Below are positions 1 through 10,085 of a stretch of DNA of 64,000 nt, piece by piece. Source of the DNA: RYN-133 sp963754285 (GTDB lineage Bacteria > Actinomycetota > Actinomycetes > Mycobacteriales > Jatrophihabitantaceae); contig CAVWFN010000005.1 of assembly GCA_963754285.1 (NCBI GenBank), forward strand, positions 124,001-188,000, written 5' to 3'. The notes under the pieces are model-generated. The model did no database searches and was not told where the DNA came from. It saw only the letters and a list, made by a program, of their open reading frames with translations. The translations under genes and the position numbers were made by a program. How positions within the stretch are numbered: the stretch's first letter is position 1; every line of letters begins with the position of its first letter.

Positions 1-688
1 TGAAGCCGAGCATCAGCGACGCGGGGAACGGCCAGGGTTGCGACGCGACGTAGCGGATGTCGGTGATCGCGACGCCGACCTCTTCGAAGACCTCGCGGGC
101 AACCGCCGCCTCGAGCGACTCACCGGGCTCGACGAAGCCGGCCAGCGTCGAGAACCGCCCCCGGTTCCAATCGTGCCCCCGGCCCAGCAGCGCGAGATCT
201 CCCCCGTCGTGGATAAGCATGATCACGGCCGGGTCGGTGCGCGGGAAGTGGTCACTTCCGTCCGCAGTGCACGTGCGCGTCCAGCCGGCACGCGACTCGA
301 CAGTCGGCTGCCCGCAGCGCGGACAGTGCGTGTGACGCTGATGCCACTGTTCGAGCGCGATCGCGCTGACGACCAGCGACGCCTCGAGGTCGTCGGCGGT
401 GCCGCCGAACTCACGCAGCGTGCGCCAATCGTCCGAGCTGTCCTGCTCGACTGTGGCCGCGAAGTACGGGACGTCGTCGATGATGCCGAGGAACCGACGC
501 GGTGCCGTGTCAGCGACGGTGTCCGGGGTGCGAAAGACCGCGTGGCCGTCACTCGTCGCGGTCGCCGACTTCGCGGTGATCGCCACGACGCGGCACCGCG
601 TCCACGCCGACGCGAGCCATGCCTCGTCGCTGCGATGGTGCGCGGCCCGGTCGAAGCTCAACCGCGACAGCGGCGGACCGCTGGTCAT
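1..688 (-). CDS. nudC: NADH pyrophosphatase NudC (Nudix), partial at left edge
   Basis: Reading the minus strand from the ATG at 688 gives a NudC-type protein whose C-terminus lies beyond the window. A zinc-ribbon CPRCG is followed by a further Cys about 20 residues on. A Nudix box (GFVEPGESLEAAVAREVFEE, read at about 115-56) follows, then the NudC signature SQPWPFPAS close to the edge. The family hydrolyses NAD(H) to NMN(H) and AMP and decaps NAD-capped RNA. The start overlaps the stop of the upstream M16 gene by 4 nt (ATGA), indicating translational coupling. M. tuberculosis nudC (Rv3199c) has a similar position close to adnBA. Confidence 0.93.
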   Translation of the reverse strand, partial: MTSGPPLSRLSFDRAAHHRSDEAWLASAWTRCRVVAITAKSATATSDGHAVFRTPDTVADTAPRRFLGIIDDVPYFAATVEQDSSDDWRTLREFGGTADDLEASLVVSAIALEQWHQRHTHCPRCGQPTVESRAGWTRTCTADGSDHFPRTDPAVIMLIHDGGDLALLGRGHDWNRGRFSTLAGFVEPGESLEAAVAREVFEEVGVAITDIRYVASQPWPFPASLMLGF

Positions 689-1998
689 GTCTCGATCGGC
701 CCCAGCGCGGCAAGCGGGTCGGCGATCGCGGCTGCGTCACCGACCAGAACCGAGGTGAACCGGCTCGGCGCGAAGAACTCGTGCGCTGCGACGGCGACAT
801 CGTCGATCGTGACCGCGGACAGTCGTTTCGGATGCTCGAGCACCCAGTCGAGGCCGAGCCCGAACGCAGACAGCGCGGCGACCGTCGAGGCAACGCCGGC
901 CTGCGTCGACGTCGACAACGCAAGCGTGCCGATCGCGTACTGACGAACCGAATCGAGCTCGTTCTCGGTGACCGGCAGCGACGCGATCTTGCCCAGTTCA
1001 TAGACCGTTTCGAGCATCGCCGGTGCGGTGACCTCGGTCGCCACCTCGACGTCGAGCATCAACGTCGACCCGAGCACGTGGTGGTCGATGCGGCTGTGCG
1101 GGCCGTACGTGTAGCCCTTGTCCTCGCGGATGTTCTCCGTCCAGCGTGAAGAGAAATAGCCGCCGAAGACGAGATTGGCCAGCTGCAGCGCGGGATAGCG
1201 CTCGTCGGTGCGGGTCACCGCCGACGTGCCCATGCGTACGGACGTCTGCACCGACCCCGCGCGATCCACGACGAGCAAGGGGCCGCCGGACGGGTCGGGC
1301 AGTTTCGGGATGCGCGGCTTCGGCGCATCGCCCGTCCAGTCTGCAAGCGCCTTCTCCACCTGGTCGAGCACCCGCGCCGGCGACACATCGCCCACGACGA
1401 CGAGCACGGCACCGTCCGGCCGCACACGGTCGCGGTGCAGCGCGCGCACCTGCGCGCGCGTCGTGTCGCGGACCGCGTCGACCTGGGGCAGATCGAGGGC
1501 ATACGGATGCTCGCCCCACATGCGCCGGGCGAGCCCTTCGGAAGCGATCGTGCCCGCCCGTGACCGCGCAATGGTGAGCCGTTCGATCTCGCGGTCGCGC
1601 TCGGTCGCGAACTCATCGGGCTCGTACGTCGCCTCGGTGAGCACGACGGCGAGCAGGTCGAGCAGTCCGCGCAGCCCGGTGGCAAGCACGTTGCCGGTGA
1701 TCGCAAGGCGATCGGCGTCGACGCTGACATTCAGGTCTGCGCCCAGGGTTTGGATTGCGGCCGCCAGCCCCGCTCGATCGTGCGGTCCGGCACCGGTGAG
1801 CAGCGTGCTGGACAGCAGCGACGCACGCGCCGGATAGGTGGCACCGGCCGACTGGAACGGGATGCGCAGCCGAAGCTCGGCAAGGGGCACACCAGGCTTA
1901 CGGATTGCGATCACGCGCAGTCCGGAGCCGGTGGTGCGCTCGGCGACGCTGAGCTTGCGGGCACGACGCGGTGCGGTGAGCGCCGGGACGGTGGTCAT
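685..1998 (-). CDS. M16 family peptidase-like protein, catalytically degenerate partner
   Basis: This 437-residue protein has the two-domain layout of M16 (insulinase-like) proteins. Where an active peptidase has HxxEH, the N-terminal helix here reads SAGATYPARASLLSSTLLTG, with no His pair or Glu. It is therefore probably the non-catalytic half of a heterodimer, as in processing-peptidase-like M16 pairs. The active-type M16 gene lies 97 bp upstream on the same strand. A GAGGAG Shine-Dalgarno sits 5 nt before the ATG at 1998. The spacer 1999-2095 holds only a short GC hairpin. The C-terminal end overlaps nudC. That the two M16 proteins form a dimer is inferred from pairing and motif loss. Confidence 0.88.
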   Translation of the reverse strand: MTTVPALTAPRRARKLSVAERTTGSGLRVIAIRKPGVPLAELRLRIPFQSAGATYPARASLLSSTLLTGAGPHDRAGLAAAIQTLGADLNVSVDADRLAITGNVLATGLRGLLDLLAVVLTEATYEPDEFATERDREIERLTIARSRAGTIASEGLARRMWGEHPYALDLPQVDAVRDTTRAQVRALHRDRVRPDGAVLVVVGDVSPARVLDQVEKALADWTGDAPKPRIPKLPDPSGGPLLVVDRAGSVQTSVRMGTSAVTRTDERYPALQLANLVFGGYFSSRWTENIREDKGYTYGPHSRIDHHVLGSTLMLDVEVATEVTAPAMLETVYELGKIASLPVTENELDSVRQYAIGTLALSTSTQAGVASTVAALSAFGLGLDWVLEHPKRLSAVTIDDVAVAAHEFFAPSRFTSVLVGDAAAIADPLAALGPIET

Positions 1999-2095
1999 CG
2001 CATCTCCTCGTGACCGCTCGCTTCGCTCGGGCGAGTCGTCGCTGCGACCCGCTCCTTGCGTCGCGGGCTGTGTTCCTGGCTCTTCGCGCGAGCGC

Positions 2096-3394
2096 TCATC
2101 GCGTACCTCCGGCGACGAGTTCGAGCACGGCTCGTCGGTCGGGACGTAGACCGGCCGCTGCGGCGCGGATGGCGTCCTCGGACACGGTGGCGAGCAGGCC
2201 GGGCAGTTCCTCGAGCATCTCGGCTCGTCCGTAGATCAGTTCGAACTTGGCGAACTCGAGCGTGCGCGAGATGACCGGGTCGAGGTCGCGGTAGATCATG
2301 CTCAACAGCCTGGTGCGAACGCGGTCGAGTTCGCCGGGTTCGAGTCCGTCGGTCGCAACGCGGTCGATCTCCTCGTCGATGGCGGTGAGCACGGCGTCGA
2401 GCGATCCCGCGTCGGGATAGTGCGCCGAGATCGTGAGCGCAGTCGGGTCGCGCTCGTCGAACGGATCGCCGAACTCGCCGAGATACGCGCTGATGTCGGT
2501 CACGAGATGGTCGCGCTGGACGAGTCGGCGCTGCAGCCGCGACGCGTCCCCTTCGCTGAGTACCTCGGCCAGCAGTAGATGAGCCAGGTGGTCGTCGAGC
2601 GCGTTGACCGGGTCGGGCACGCGGTAGCCGATCGCGACCGCGGGGATCGGGGCATGCGCATCGTCGTGACGCTCTCGGCGTTCGCCGGTCAACGCCGGTT
2701 CGCCGAAGTCGGGACGTTTCGGCCTGCGCCGCTTGGCGATCGAACCGAAATGACGCTCGATCAGGGCGAGTGTTTCGTCGACGTCCAGATCACCGCATAC
2801 CGCGAGCACCGCGTTGGATGCTGCGTAGTACTTCTTGAAGAAGTCGGTGGCGTCGTCGACGGTCGCGCTCTCGAGATCCTCGAAGCCGCCGTACCCGTTG
2901 TGTGAGTTCGAGAAGCTGTCGAACAGCACCTGCGGCAGGTAGATCCACGGAAACCCGCCGTACGGTCGGTTGAGCACGTTGACCCGGATCTCGTTCTTCA
3001 CCACGTCGAGCTGGTTGGCGAGGTTCTCCTGCGTGATGCGCGGCGAGCGCATTCGGTCGGCCTCGAGGAACAGCCCGCGCTCGAGCGCGTTCGACGGCAA
3101 CGACTCGAAGTAGTTCGTGTAGTCGACGTGCGTACTGCCGTTGAACGTGCCGCCGGAGCTCTGCACGTAGCGGAAGTGCTCGAGCTTCTCGAGGTTCGCC
3201 GAGCCCTGGAACATCAGGTGTTCGAACAGGTGGGCAAACCCGGTCCGTCCCTCGGGCTCGGAGCGCATCCCGACGTCGTAGAGCACCGCGATGCCGACGA
3301 CCGGCGCGGTGCGGTCGGGTGAGAGCACGACGCGCAGCCCGTTGTCGAGGGTGTGGTGGGTGATGTCGAACGACGGTGCAGGGATCTTCGGCAC
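2096..3394 (-). CDS. M16 family zinc metallopeptidase (active-type)
   Basis: A zinc-dependent peptidase of the pitrilysin/insulinase family. The inverzincin motif is intact near the N-terminus (FAHLFEHLMFQGS, giving HLFEH), with the third ligand Glu expected further on in the ENLANQLDVVKNE helix. The reading frame is open to 3439, but the upstream M20 gene stops at 3405. I therefore chose the GTG at 3394, preceded by AGGG 8 nt upstream; a GTG at 3403 is the alternative. With the degenerate partner downstream it forms the usual bacterial active/inactive M16 pair. Substrates are unknown; the family cleaves peptides inside a closed chamber. Confidence 0.9.
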   Translation of the reverse strand: MPKIPAPSFDITHHTLDNGLRVVLSPDRTAPVVGIAVLYDVGMRSEPEGRTGFAHLFEHLMFQGSANLEKLEHFRYVQSSGGTFNGSTHVDYTNYFESLPSNALERGLFLEADRMRSPRITQENLANQLDVVKNEIRVNVLNRPYGGFPWIYLPQVLFDSFSNSHNGYGGFEDLESATVDDATDFFKKYYAASNAVLAVCGDLDVDETLALIERHFGSIAKRRRPKRPDFGEPALTGERRERHDDAHAPIPAVAIGYRVPDPVNALDDHLAHLLLAEVLSEGDASRLQRRLVQRDHLVTDISAYLGEFGDPFDERDPTALTISAHYPDAGSLDAVLTAIDEEIDRVATDGLEPGELDRVRTRLLSMIYRDLDPVISRTLEFAKFELIYGRAEMLEELPGLLATVSEDAIRAAAAGLRPDRRAVLELVAGGTR

Positions 3395-3404
3395 GACATT
3401 CACC

Positions 3405-4811
<1,407 letters not shown>

Positions 4812-4847
4812 GAACGCGACGATAGCCGCGGCGATAACCTCGTCGTC

Positions 4848-5960
4848 ATGGACGCTGACGTCGTCATCGTGGGAGCCGGTCTGGCCGGCTCAGCAGCAGC
4901 CTGGGCGCTGTCGCAGCGCGGACGATCGGTCGTGCTGCTCGAGCAGTTCGCGCCGGGTCACAAGTCCGGGTCGTCGCACGGATCGGCACGCATCGTGCGC
5001 CGTGCGTACGGCGACGGGTTGTACACGCAGCTGACCGGTCGCGCGTTCGAGTTGTGGCGCGAGGTCGAAGAACAGTCCGGCGAGCAGCTCCTGCGCATGT
5101 ACGGCGGACTCGATTTCGGGCCACGCCGCAACGTCGATACCGTCGCGGCGCATCTGGCTGCCGCCGGCGTGCCCCACGAAGTGCTGCCGGCCGACGAGGC
5201 CGAACGGCGCTGGCCCGGCATGCGCTTCGAAGGCAATGTCGTGCACCACGACCAGGCCGGGACGATGGACGCAGCACTGGCCGTGTCGACGATGGTCGCG
5301 CTCGCCGGCGCGGACGCGCGGTACGAGACCGCCGCCGTTTCGGTGTCGCCGTCCGGTGAGGTCGGGCTGGCCGACGGCAGCACGCTGCGGGCTGAGACCG
5401 TCGTCGTGTCTGCCGGTGCCTGGGTCGAGCCGCTGCTGTCGTCCTTCGTCGAACTGCCGCCGTTGCAGGTGACGCAACAGCAGATCTTCCACTTTCCGCG
5501 CCTCGACACGACCCAGCCGCCGTGGCCGTCGACGATCCACGAGCCGGCGACCTCGGCGGTGTACCACCTGGCGGGCGGTCGAGACGGCGGCGCCGGCGAC
5601 GACCGCAAGATCGGCCAGCACGACGGCGGCGTCGACTGCACCGCAGACACCCGCACCGGCGAGGTCAATCCGCAGGCGCGCGAGTGGGCTGTCGAGTACG
5701 TCAAGCGCTGGCTGCCCGGGCTCTGTCCGGAGCCACGCGCCGAGGCGACCTGTCTCTACACCGAAACCCCGACGGAGGACTTCATCCTCGACCGGGTCGG
5801 GTCGGTCGTCGTCTGCTCGCCGTGCTCGGGACACGGGGCCAAGTTCGCGCCGTTGATCGGCGAGTTGGTCGCCGACCTGGTGCAGGGCTCGGGCGAGATC
5901 CCCGATCGCTTCGGCCTGGCCGAGCACAAAAAAGGACGGGTCGGGGCCGTTTCGTTGTGA
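4848..5960 (+). CDS. FAD-dependent oxidoreductase, monomeric sarcosine oxidase / N-methyltryptophan oxidase type
   Basis: A 370-residue DAO-family flavoprotein. The N-terminal Rossmann motif VVIVGAGLAGSAAA binds FAD. HGSARIVRRAY matches the sarcosine-oxidase flavin-binding loop. TCLYTETPTEDFIL aligns with the monomeric sarcosine oxidase stretch whose Cys carries covalent 8-alpha-S-cysteinyl FAD, and SGHGAKFAP is the family C-terminal flavin motif. It would oxidise an N-methyl amino acid or similar secondary amine to an imine plus H2O2. The ATG at 4848 is the first start after the divergent peptidase; the longer upstream reading frame is antisense to that gene. A cupin follows after 12 bp. Substrate not determinable. 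Confidence 0.88.
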   Translation: MDADVVIVGAGLAGSAAAWALSQRGRSVVLLEQFAPGHKSGSSHGSARIVRRAYGDGLYTQLTGRAFELWREVEEQSGEQLLRMYGGLDFGPRRNVDTVAAHLAAAGVPHEVLPADEAERRWPGMRFEGNVVHHDQAGTMDAALAVSTMVALAGADARYETAAVSVSPSGEVGLADGSTLRAETVVVSAGAWVEPLLSSFVELPPLQVTQQQIFHFPRLDTTQPPWPSTIHEPATSAVYHLAGGRDGGAGDDRKIGQHDGGVDCTADTRTGEVNPQAREWAVEYVKRWLPGLCPEPRAEATCLYTETPTEDFILDRVGSVVVCSPCSGHGAKFAPLIGELVADLVQGSGEIPDRFGLAEHKKGRVGAVSL

Positions 5961-5972
5961 TAGTGATCGGGC

Positions 5973-6482
5973 ATGTCGTTCTTCGCGCCAGACCGGCCCT
6001 ACCCACCTGATCGGTACCGCAGCGACAGCGGCGAGGTGTCCGCCCGCCTGCGAGTCTCCGATGCGCCGCACGACCTCGAGAACCCGAACGGGGCGTGCGA
6101 CTACCTAGCGGTCGGCAGCGCGACCAACGGTGATTACGGGCTCTACCGCTGGACGATGGGACCCAAGCCGGCCGGCCCGGCGCCGCATTTCCACAAGTCG
6201 CTGTCCGAGTCGTTCTTCGTGATCTCGGGAACCGTTCGCCTCTACGACGGCGCGAAGTGGATCGACGCGAACGCCGGCGATTTCCTCTACGTGCCCGAAG
6301 GCGGCGTGCACGGATTTCGCAACGAGTCCGGTGAGTGGGCCTCGATGTTGATCCTCTTCGCGCCGGGCGCGCCTCGGGAGAAGTATTTCGAAGGACTCGC
6401 CGAGATCGGCCGCACCGGGCAGCGTCCTACCGAGCACGAGTGGGCCGAGTTCATGCAGGCCCACGACACCTACTGGGTCTGA
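5973..6482 (+). CDS. cupin domain protein
   Basis: A 169-residue single-domain cupin. The first motif is PHFHKSLSESFFVISG, with metal-binding HxH and Glu positions. The second is PEGGVHGFRNES, with its His. It starts 12 bp after the sarcosine-oxidase-like gene, so the two are likely co-transcribed. Cupins of this type are isomerases, dioxygenases or small-molecule binders, and nothing here fixes the reaction. The C-terminal tail (about residues 130-169) is charged and lies outside the barrel. Confidence 0.85.
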   Translation: MSFFAPDRPYPPDRYRSDSGEVSARLRVSDAPHDLENPNGACDYLAVGSATNGDYGLYRWTMGPKPAGPAPHFHKSLSESFFVISGTVRLYDGAKWIDANAGDFLYVPEGGVHGFRNESGEWASMLILFAPGAPREKYFEGLAEIGRTGQRPTEHEWAEFMQAHDTYWV

Positions 6483-6499
6483 TCCGAACCGCGTCCGGT

Positions 6500-6871
6500 T
6501 CAGGCGTCGACCGAGATGTCGACGCGGTTGGGGTAGAACGCGACGTGGTCCTTGATCTGCGCAACGGCCGGGTAGGGCTGCTCGTAGGTCCAGATCACGT
6601 CGGCGAGTTCGCCGTCGCCGGTCGTCACCGTGTAGTACGAGGCGTCGCCCTTGTACGGGCAGTACGTCTGCGTCTCGGTCTTCGTCAGGACGGCGGGGTC
6701 GACGTCGGCCAACGGGATGTACAGGGCGGCCGGATAGTTGGCTTCCTGCAGCGTCAAAGCGTTCGTGCTGTCGGCGATCGTCTGCGCGCCGACGCTGACC
6801 CTGACACGCGAGCCGGTCGGGGTGACGGTGATCGGGTGGTCTGGGCTGGGTTCGAGGTGTTCACGGGCCAT
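6500..6871 (-). CDS. DUF427 domain protein
   Basis: A 123-residue protein with the DUF427 signature: an early VRVSVGAQTIADS segment, then TYCPYKGDASYYTV and a C-terminal VAFYPNRVDI. The Cys-Pro-Tyr-Lys-Gly motif is the hallmark of the family; its function is not established. The only in-frame ATG is at 6871. Its end converges on the cupin gene (17 bp apart), and it lies just downstream of adnB on the same strand (22 bp gap). Confidence 0.9.
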   Translation of the reverse strand: MAREHLEPSPDHPITVTPTGSRVRVSVGAQTIADSTNALTLQEANYPAALYIPLADVDPAVLTKTETQTYCPYKGDASYYTVTTGDGELADVIWTYEQPYPAVAQIKDHVAFYPNRVDISVDA

Positions 6872-6893
6872 GCCATGGTCAACCCGCGAACGG

Positions 6894-9800
6894 CTATGCG
6901 GCATTCCCCGAATTGAGCAGGCGCCGAAGTCCGTCGGCGTCGAGCAGCGCCGCGGGCTCGACGGTCTCGTTGGTGCGGACGTAGTGGAACGCGGCACGCA
7001 CCCGGTGCACCTCGGCGTCGGGGACGCCGCACAGCCGGGCCCACGCGAGCCGGTAGGCCGCCAGCTGGACTGCTGCGGAGTCGGCATCAGCCCCGGCCGG
7101 CCGGCTGCCCGTCTTCCAGTCGATGACGAACCAGCCTTGCTCGGCGTTGCCGAACACTGCGTCCATGCGTCCGCGCACCACCCGCGCGCCGGGCACGGCC
7201 ATCTCGAACGGGACCTCGACCTCGGTCGGGGTTCGATTGGCCCACGCCGATGCGAGGAACGCCTCGCGCAGAGCGTCGAACTCGGCGTCAGCCGCAGTCT
7301 CGTCAGCCGCGCCTGGGAGTTCGTCGAGGTCGAGCAGTGTCTGTGCCTGCCAGCGCTGCTCGAGCCAGCGATGGAACTCGGTCCCCCGCCGCGCCCACGG
7401 CGCCGGTCGGTGCGGGACGGGCCGCCGGATCGCCCGGGCGAGGTCGTCCGGGTCTCGGTCGAGGTCGACGAGCTGCGACACGGACAGATGGCGCGGAAGT
7501 TCGACCTCGACCGTGTTGCCGCGGGCCAGTCGCGCACGCTCGGCCAGTAGGCGGTCGACGTCACTTCGCCATTGCTCGGCGCGCGGACCGAGGCCGATCG
7601 GCAAGACGTCGGCGGCCGCGTGCACGAGCGCAGCACCGGCCTCGACGTCAGCGCGTCGTCCGGCACCACGATCGCCCGGGTAGGGACCGAGCGGGTCGAG
7701 CGGCCACATACTCGCCCGTGCCTGCGCCGTGATCGGGTTCGTCTCGTCCGGCTCCGGCTCGGCCCACTCGTCGGGCGTGTCGGCGTGCGGGAGCAGTTCG
7801 GTGAGGAACGGTGACGCCGTTCGCGGGTTGGCGGTGGTGTCCCACAAGTAGCCCGAGGCGAACAGCGTCGATCGCGCACGGGTCATCGCGACGTAAGCGA
7901 GCCTGCGCTCTTCGTCGGCGAATCGATCGACCAGCTCGCCGTGATGGCGGACGAGGCGATCACGCACCTGCTTGCGGTCGTCGGCGTCGCCGAGCTGCAA
8001 CTGCGGAAGGTCGAGGTCGTCGCCGCGCAGCGGTCCGGGCAGCTCTTGGCGCGTGCGGGTCCAGTTGATCGCTTTGGCCTTGGCCGGGAACACGTCGGTG
8101 ACCAGGCCCGGCACCGCGACCAGATCCCACTCGAGACCCTTGGCGCCGTGCACCGTCAGCACCTGCACGCGCTCGGCGTCGACCACGATCTCGCCGGCCT
8201 CGAGACCGTTTTCTTCGTCCTCGGCCGCTTCGAGGAACGCGAGGAACGCGGTCAGCGTGGCTTCGTCGGCGTCGGCGGCGAAGTCGGCGGCAACGTCGAG
8301 GAACCGGTCGAGGTGTACGCGGCCGGGACGATGCGGACGCGACGCGGCCTCGATGTCGATGCCCATCGTGCGTTCGACATCGGCGACCAGTTCGGGCAAT
8401 GGTGCAGTCGTGCGGCGGCGCAACCGGCGCAGCTCTTCGGACAGCTGGACCAGGCGCCGGTACCCGGCGCGCGAATAGGCGTCGGCGTCGCCGAGATCGT
8501 CGAGGGCCTCGATCAGGCTCAACGCCTCAGCACTCGCAGCCGGGACGTCGCCGGGATCTGCAGGTGGACGGGCCAGCCATTGCGCGCGTGCCCGGAGCGC
8601 GGCGAGATCGCGCGGCCCGATGCGCCAGCGCGCGCCGGTGAGCAGGCGTGCCAGTGAGGTGCCGGTGTCGTGACGCACCAGTACGCGCAGGGTGGCGACG
8701 ACATCGACGACTTCTGCAGTGGTGAGCAGTCCGCCGAGCCCCACCACCTCGACCGGAAGTCCCTCGGCCAGCAACGCCTCAGCGAGCAGTGGGATCTGCG
8801 AGCGACGACGGACCAGGACCGCTGCGGTGCGAGCGCCGACCGGCAACGCGTCCCACGCAGCGTGCAATCGCGTCGCCACCCACCGGGCTTCGTCCTCGAC
8901 GGTGTGCGTGCGCGCGATCCGGATGCTACCGGCGCCGGCGCCCGGCCCCGGCCGCAACTCGACGGTGCTGCGAGCCAGCACGCCGGTGCGCAACGGCGCG
9001 GCGATCGCGTTGGCGCCGTCGAGGATCGCCGTGTCATTGCGAAAGCTCGTCGCGAGCGGGAACACCTCGGCCGGGGAGCCGTCGACCGCCGGGAACGTGA
9101 CCGCGAACCGGCCGATGTTCCCGGCGCTGGCCCCGCGCCACCCGTAGATGGACTGGAAGGGGTCGCCGACCGCGGTCACCGGATGACCCTGGCCGAACAG
9201 GCCGTGCAAAGTCTCGACCTGAGCATGACCCGTGTCCTGGTACTCGTCGAGCAGGACGGCGCCGTAGCGGCCACGTTCGACCGCGGCGACCTCGGGCAGC
9301 TGCGCCAGCTTGGCCGCCAGGGTCATCTGATCGGCGAAATCGACGGCCGGGAGCGCGCGCTTGGCGTCGGCGAAGGCCCGCACCAGCGGCAGGAGCTCGC
9401 GGCGATGCCGGGTCGAATCGATGAACTGCTTGGTCTCGCCCGGGTACTCGGCGCGGATGTTGTGGCCGAGCGGGAGCTCGTGGAACCAGTCGAGGCTGCG
9501 TGCGCACCAGGCTTCGACGTCGTCGACCTCGACGAGGTGATCGGCGAACTGCGCGCTCATCGCGAGCACGTACTGCGCGACCGACGACGGCGCACCGATG
9601 TCGCGCGGCAGCTCGCCCGGGTAGCGACGCGATACCTCGTCGGCCAGCTGCCACCCGATCGCCGGCGAAATCAACCGGGCGTCGGGTTCGGCGCCGAGCC
9701 GCAGGGCGTGCTCGCCGACGAGTCGGCCGGCGTACGCCGCGTACGTCAGCACTGTCGGCTCGCCGGCGAGGAGTTCGGCCAGGCGCTCCTGCTCGTCCGG

Positions 9801-10085
9801 ACGGTCACGTTCGACGACCGAGCGCCACTGCGCGAGCCGACGCCGGATACGTTGACCCAGTTCGGCCGCCGCCTTGCGCGTGAACGTCAGGCCGAGCACC
9901 TCGTCGGGACGCACCGCGCGGTTGGCCACCAACCACACGACCCGCGCGGCCATGGTCTCGGTCTTGCCCGATCCCGCCCCGGCGATGACGACCGCGGGCG
10001 CGAGCGGCGACTCGATGACGGCAGCCTGTTCGTCGGTCGGGGCGTGCAGGCCTAATAGCGAACTCAGTTCCCGCGCCGAGATCAT
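6894..10085 (-). CDS. adnB: AdnB-like UvrD-family helicase-nuclease subunit
   Basis: A 1063-residue superfamily 1A helicase fused to a RecB-like nuclease. Walker A GAGSGKT is at about residues 36-42 and the DEYQDT Walker B follows. TVHGAKGLEWD is a UvrD/RecB late helicase motif. A C-terminal PD-(D/E)xK nuclease has FVIDWKTGSRP. In mycobacteria AdnAB is the heterodimeric motor-nuclease that resects double-strand breaks, replacing RecBCD. The ATG at 10085 overlaps the adnA stop as ATGA. A longer reading to 10124 would run into the adnA coding end and is less likely. The helicase and nuclease motifs I checked are intact. Confidence 0.93.
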   Translation of the reverse strand: MISARELSSLLGLHAPTDEQAAVIESPLAPAVVIAGAGSGKTETMAARVVWLVANRAVRPDEVLGLTFTRKAAAELGQRIRRRLAQWRSVVERDRPDEQERLAELLAGEPTVLTYAAYAGRLVGEHALRLGAEPDARLISPAIGWQLADEVSRRYPGELPRDIGAPSSVAQYVLAMSAQFADHLVEVDDVEAWCARSLDWFHELPLGHNIRAEYPGETKQFIDSTRHRRELLPLVRAFADAKRALPAVDFADQMTLAAKLAQLPEVAAVERGRYGAVLLDEYQDTGHAQVETLHGLFGQGHPVTAVGDPFQSIYGWRGASAGNIGRFAVTFPAVDGSPAEVFPLATSFRNDTAILDGANAIAAPLRTGVLARSTVELRPGPGAGAGSIRIARTHTVEDEARWVATRLHAAWDALPVGARTAAVLVRRRSQIPLLAEALLAEGLPVEVVGLGGLLTTAEVVDVVATLRVLVRHDTGTSLARLLTGARWRIGPRDLAALRARAQWLARPPADPGDVPAASAEALSLIEALDDLGDADAYSRAGYRRLVQLSEELRRLRRRTTAPLPELVADVERTMGIDIEAASRPHRPGRVHLDRFLDVAADFAADADEATLTAFLAFLEAAEDEENGLEAGEIVVDAERVQVLTVHGAKGLEWDLVAVPGLVTDVFPAKAKAINWTRTRQELPGPLRGDDLDLPQLQLGDADDRKQVRDRLVRHHGELVDRFADEERRLAYVAMTRARSTLFASGYLWDTTANPRTASPFLTELLPHADTPDEWAEPEPDETNPITAQARASMWPLDPLGPYPGDRGAGRRADVEAGAALVHAAADVLPIGLGPRAEQWRSDVDRLLAERARLARGNTVEVELPRHLSVSQLVDLDRDPDDLARAIRRPVPHRPAPWARRGTEFHRWLEQRWQAQTLLDLDELPGAADETAADAEFDALREAFLASAWANRTPTEVEVPFEMAVPGARVVRGRMDAVFGNAEQGWFVIDWKTGSRPAGADADSAAVQLAAYRLAWARLCGVPDAEVHRVRAAFHYVRTNETVEPAALLDADGLRRLLNSGNAA

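Noticed and set aside
2000..2095. Short GC hairpin between the two M16 genes as a terminator
   Set aside because: Weak stem without a T-run, lying between genes that are probably co-transcribed.
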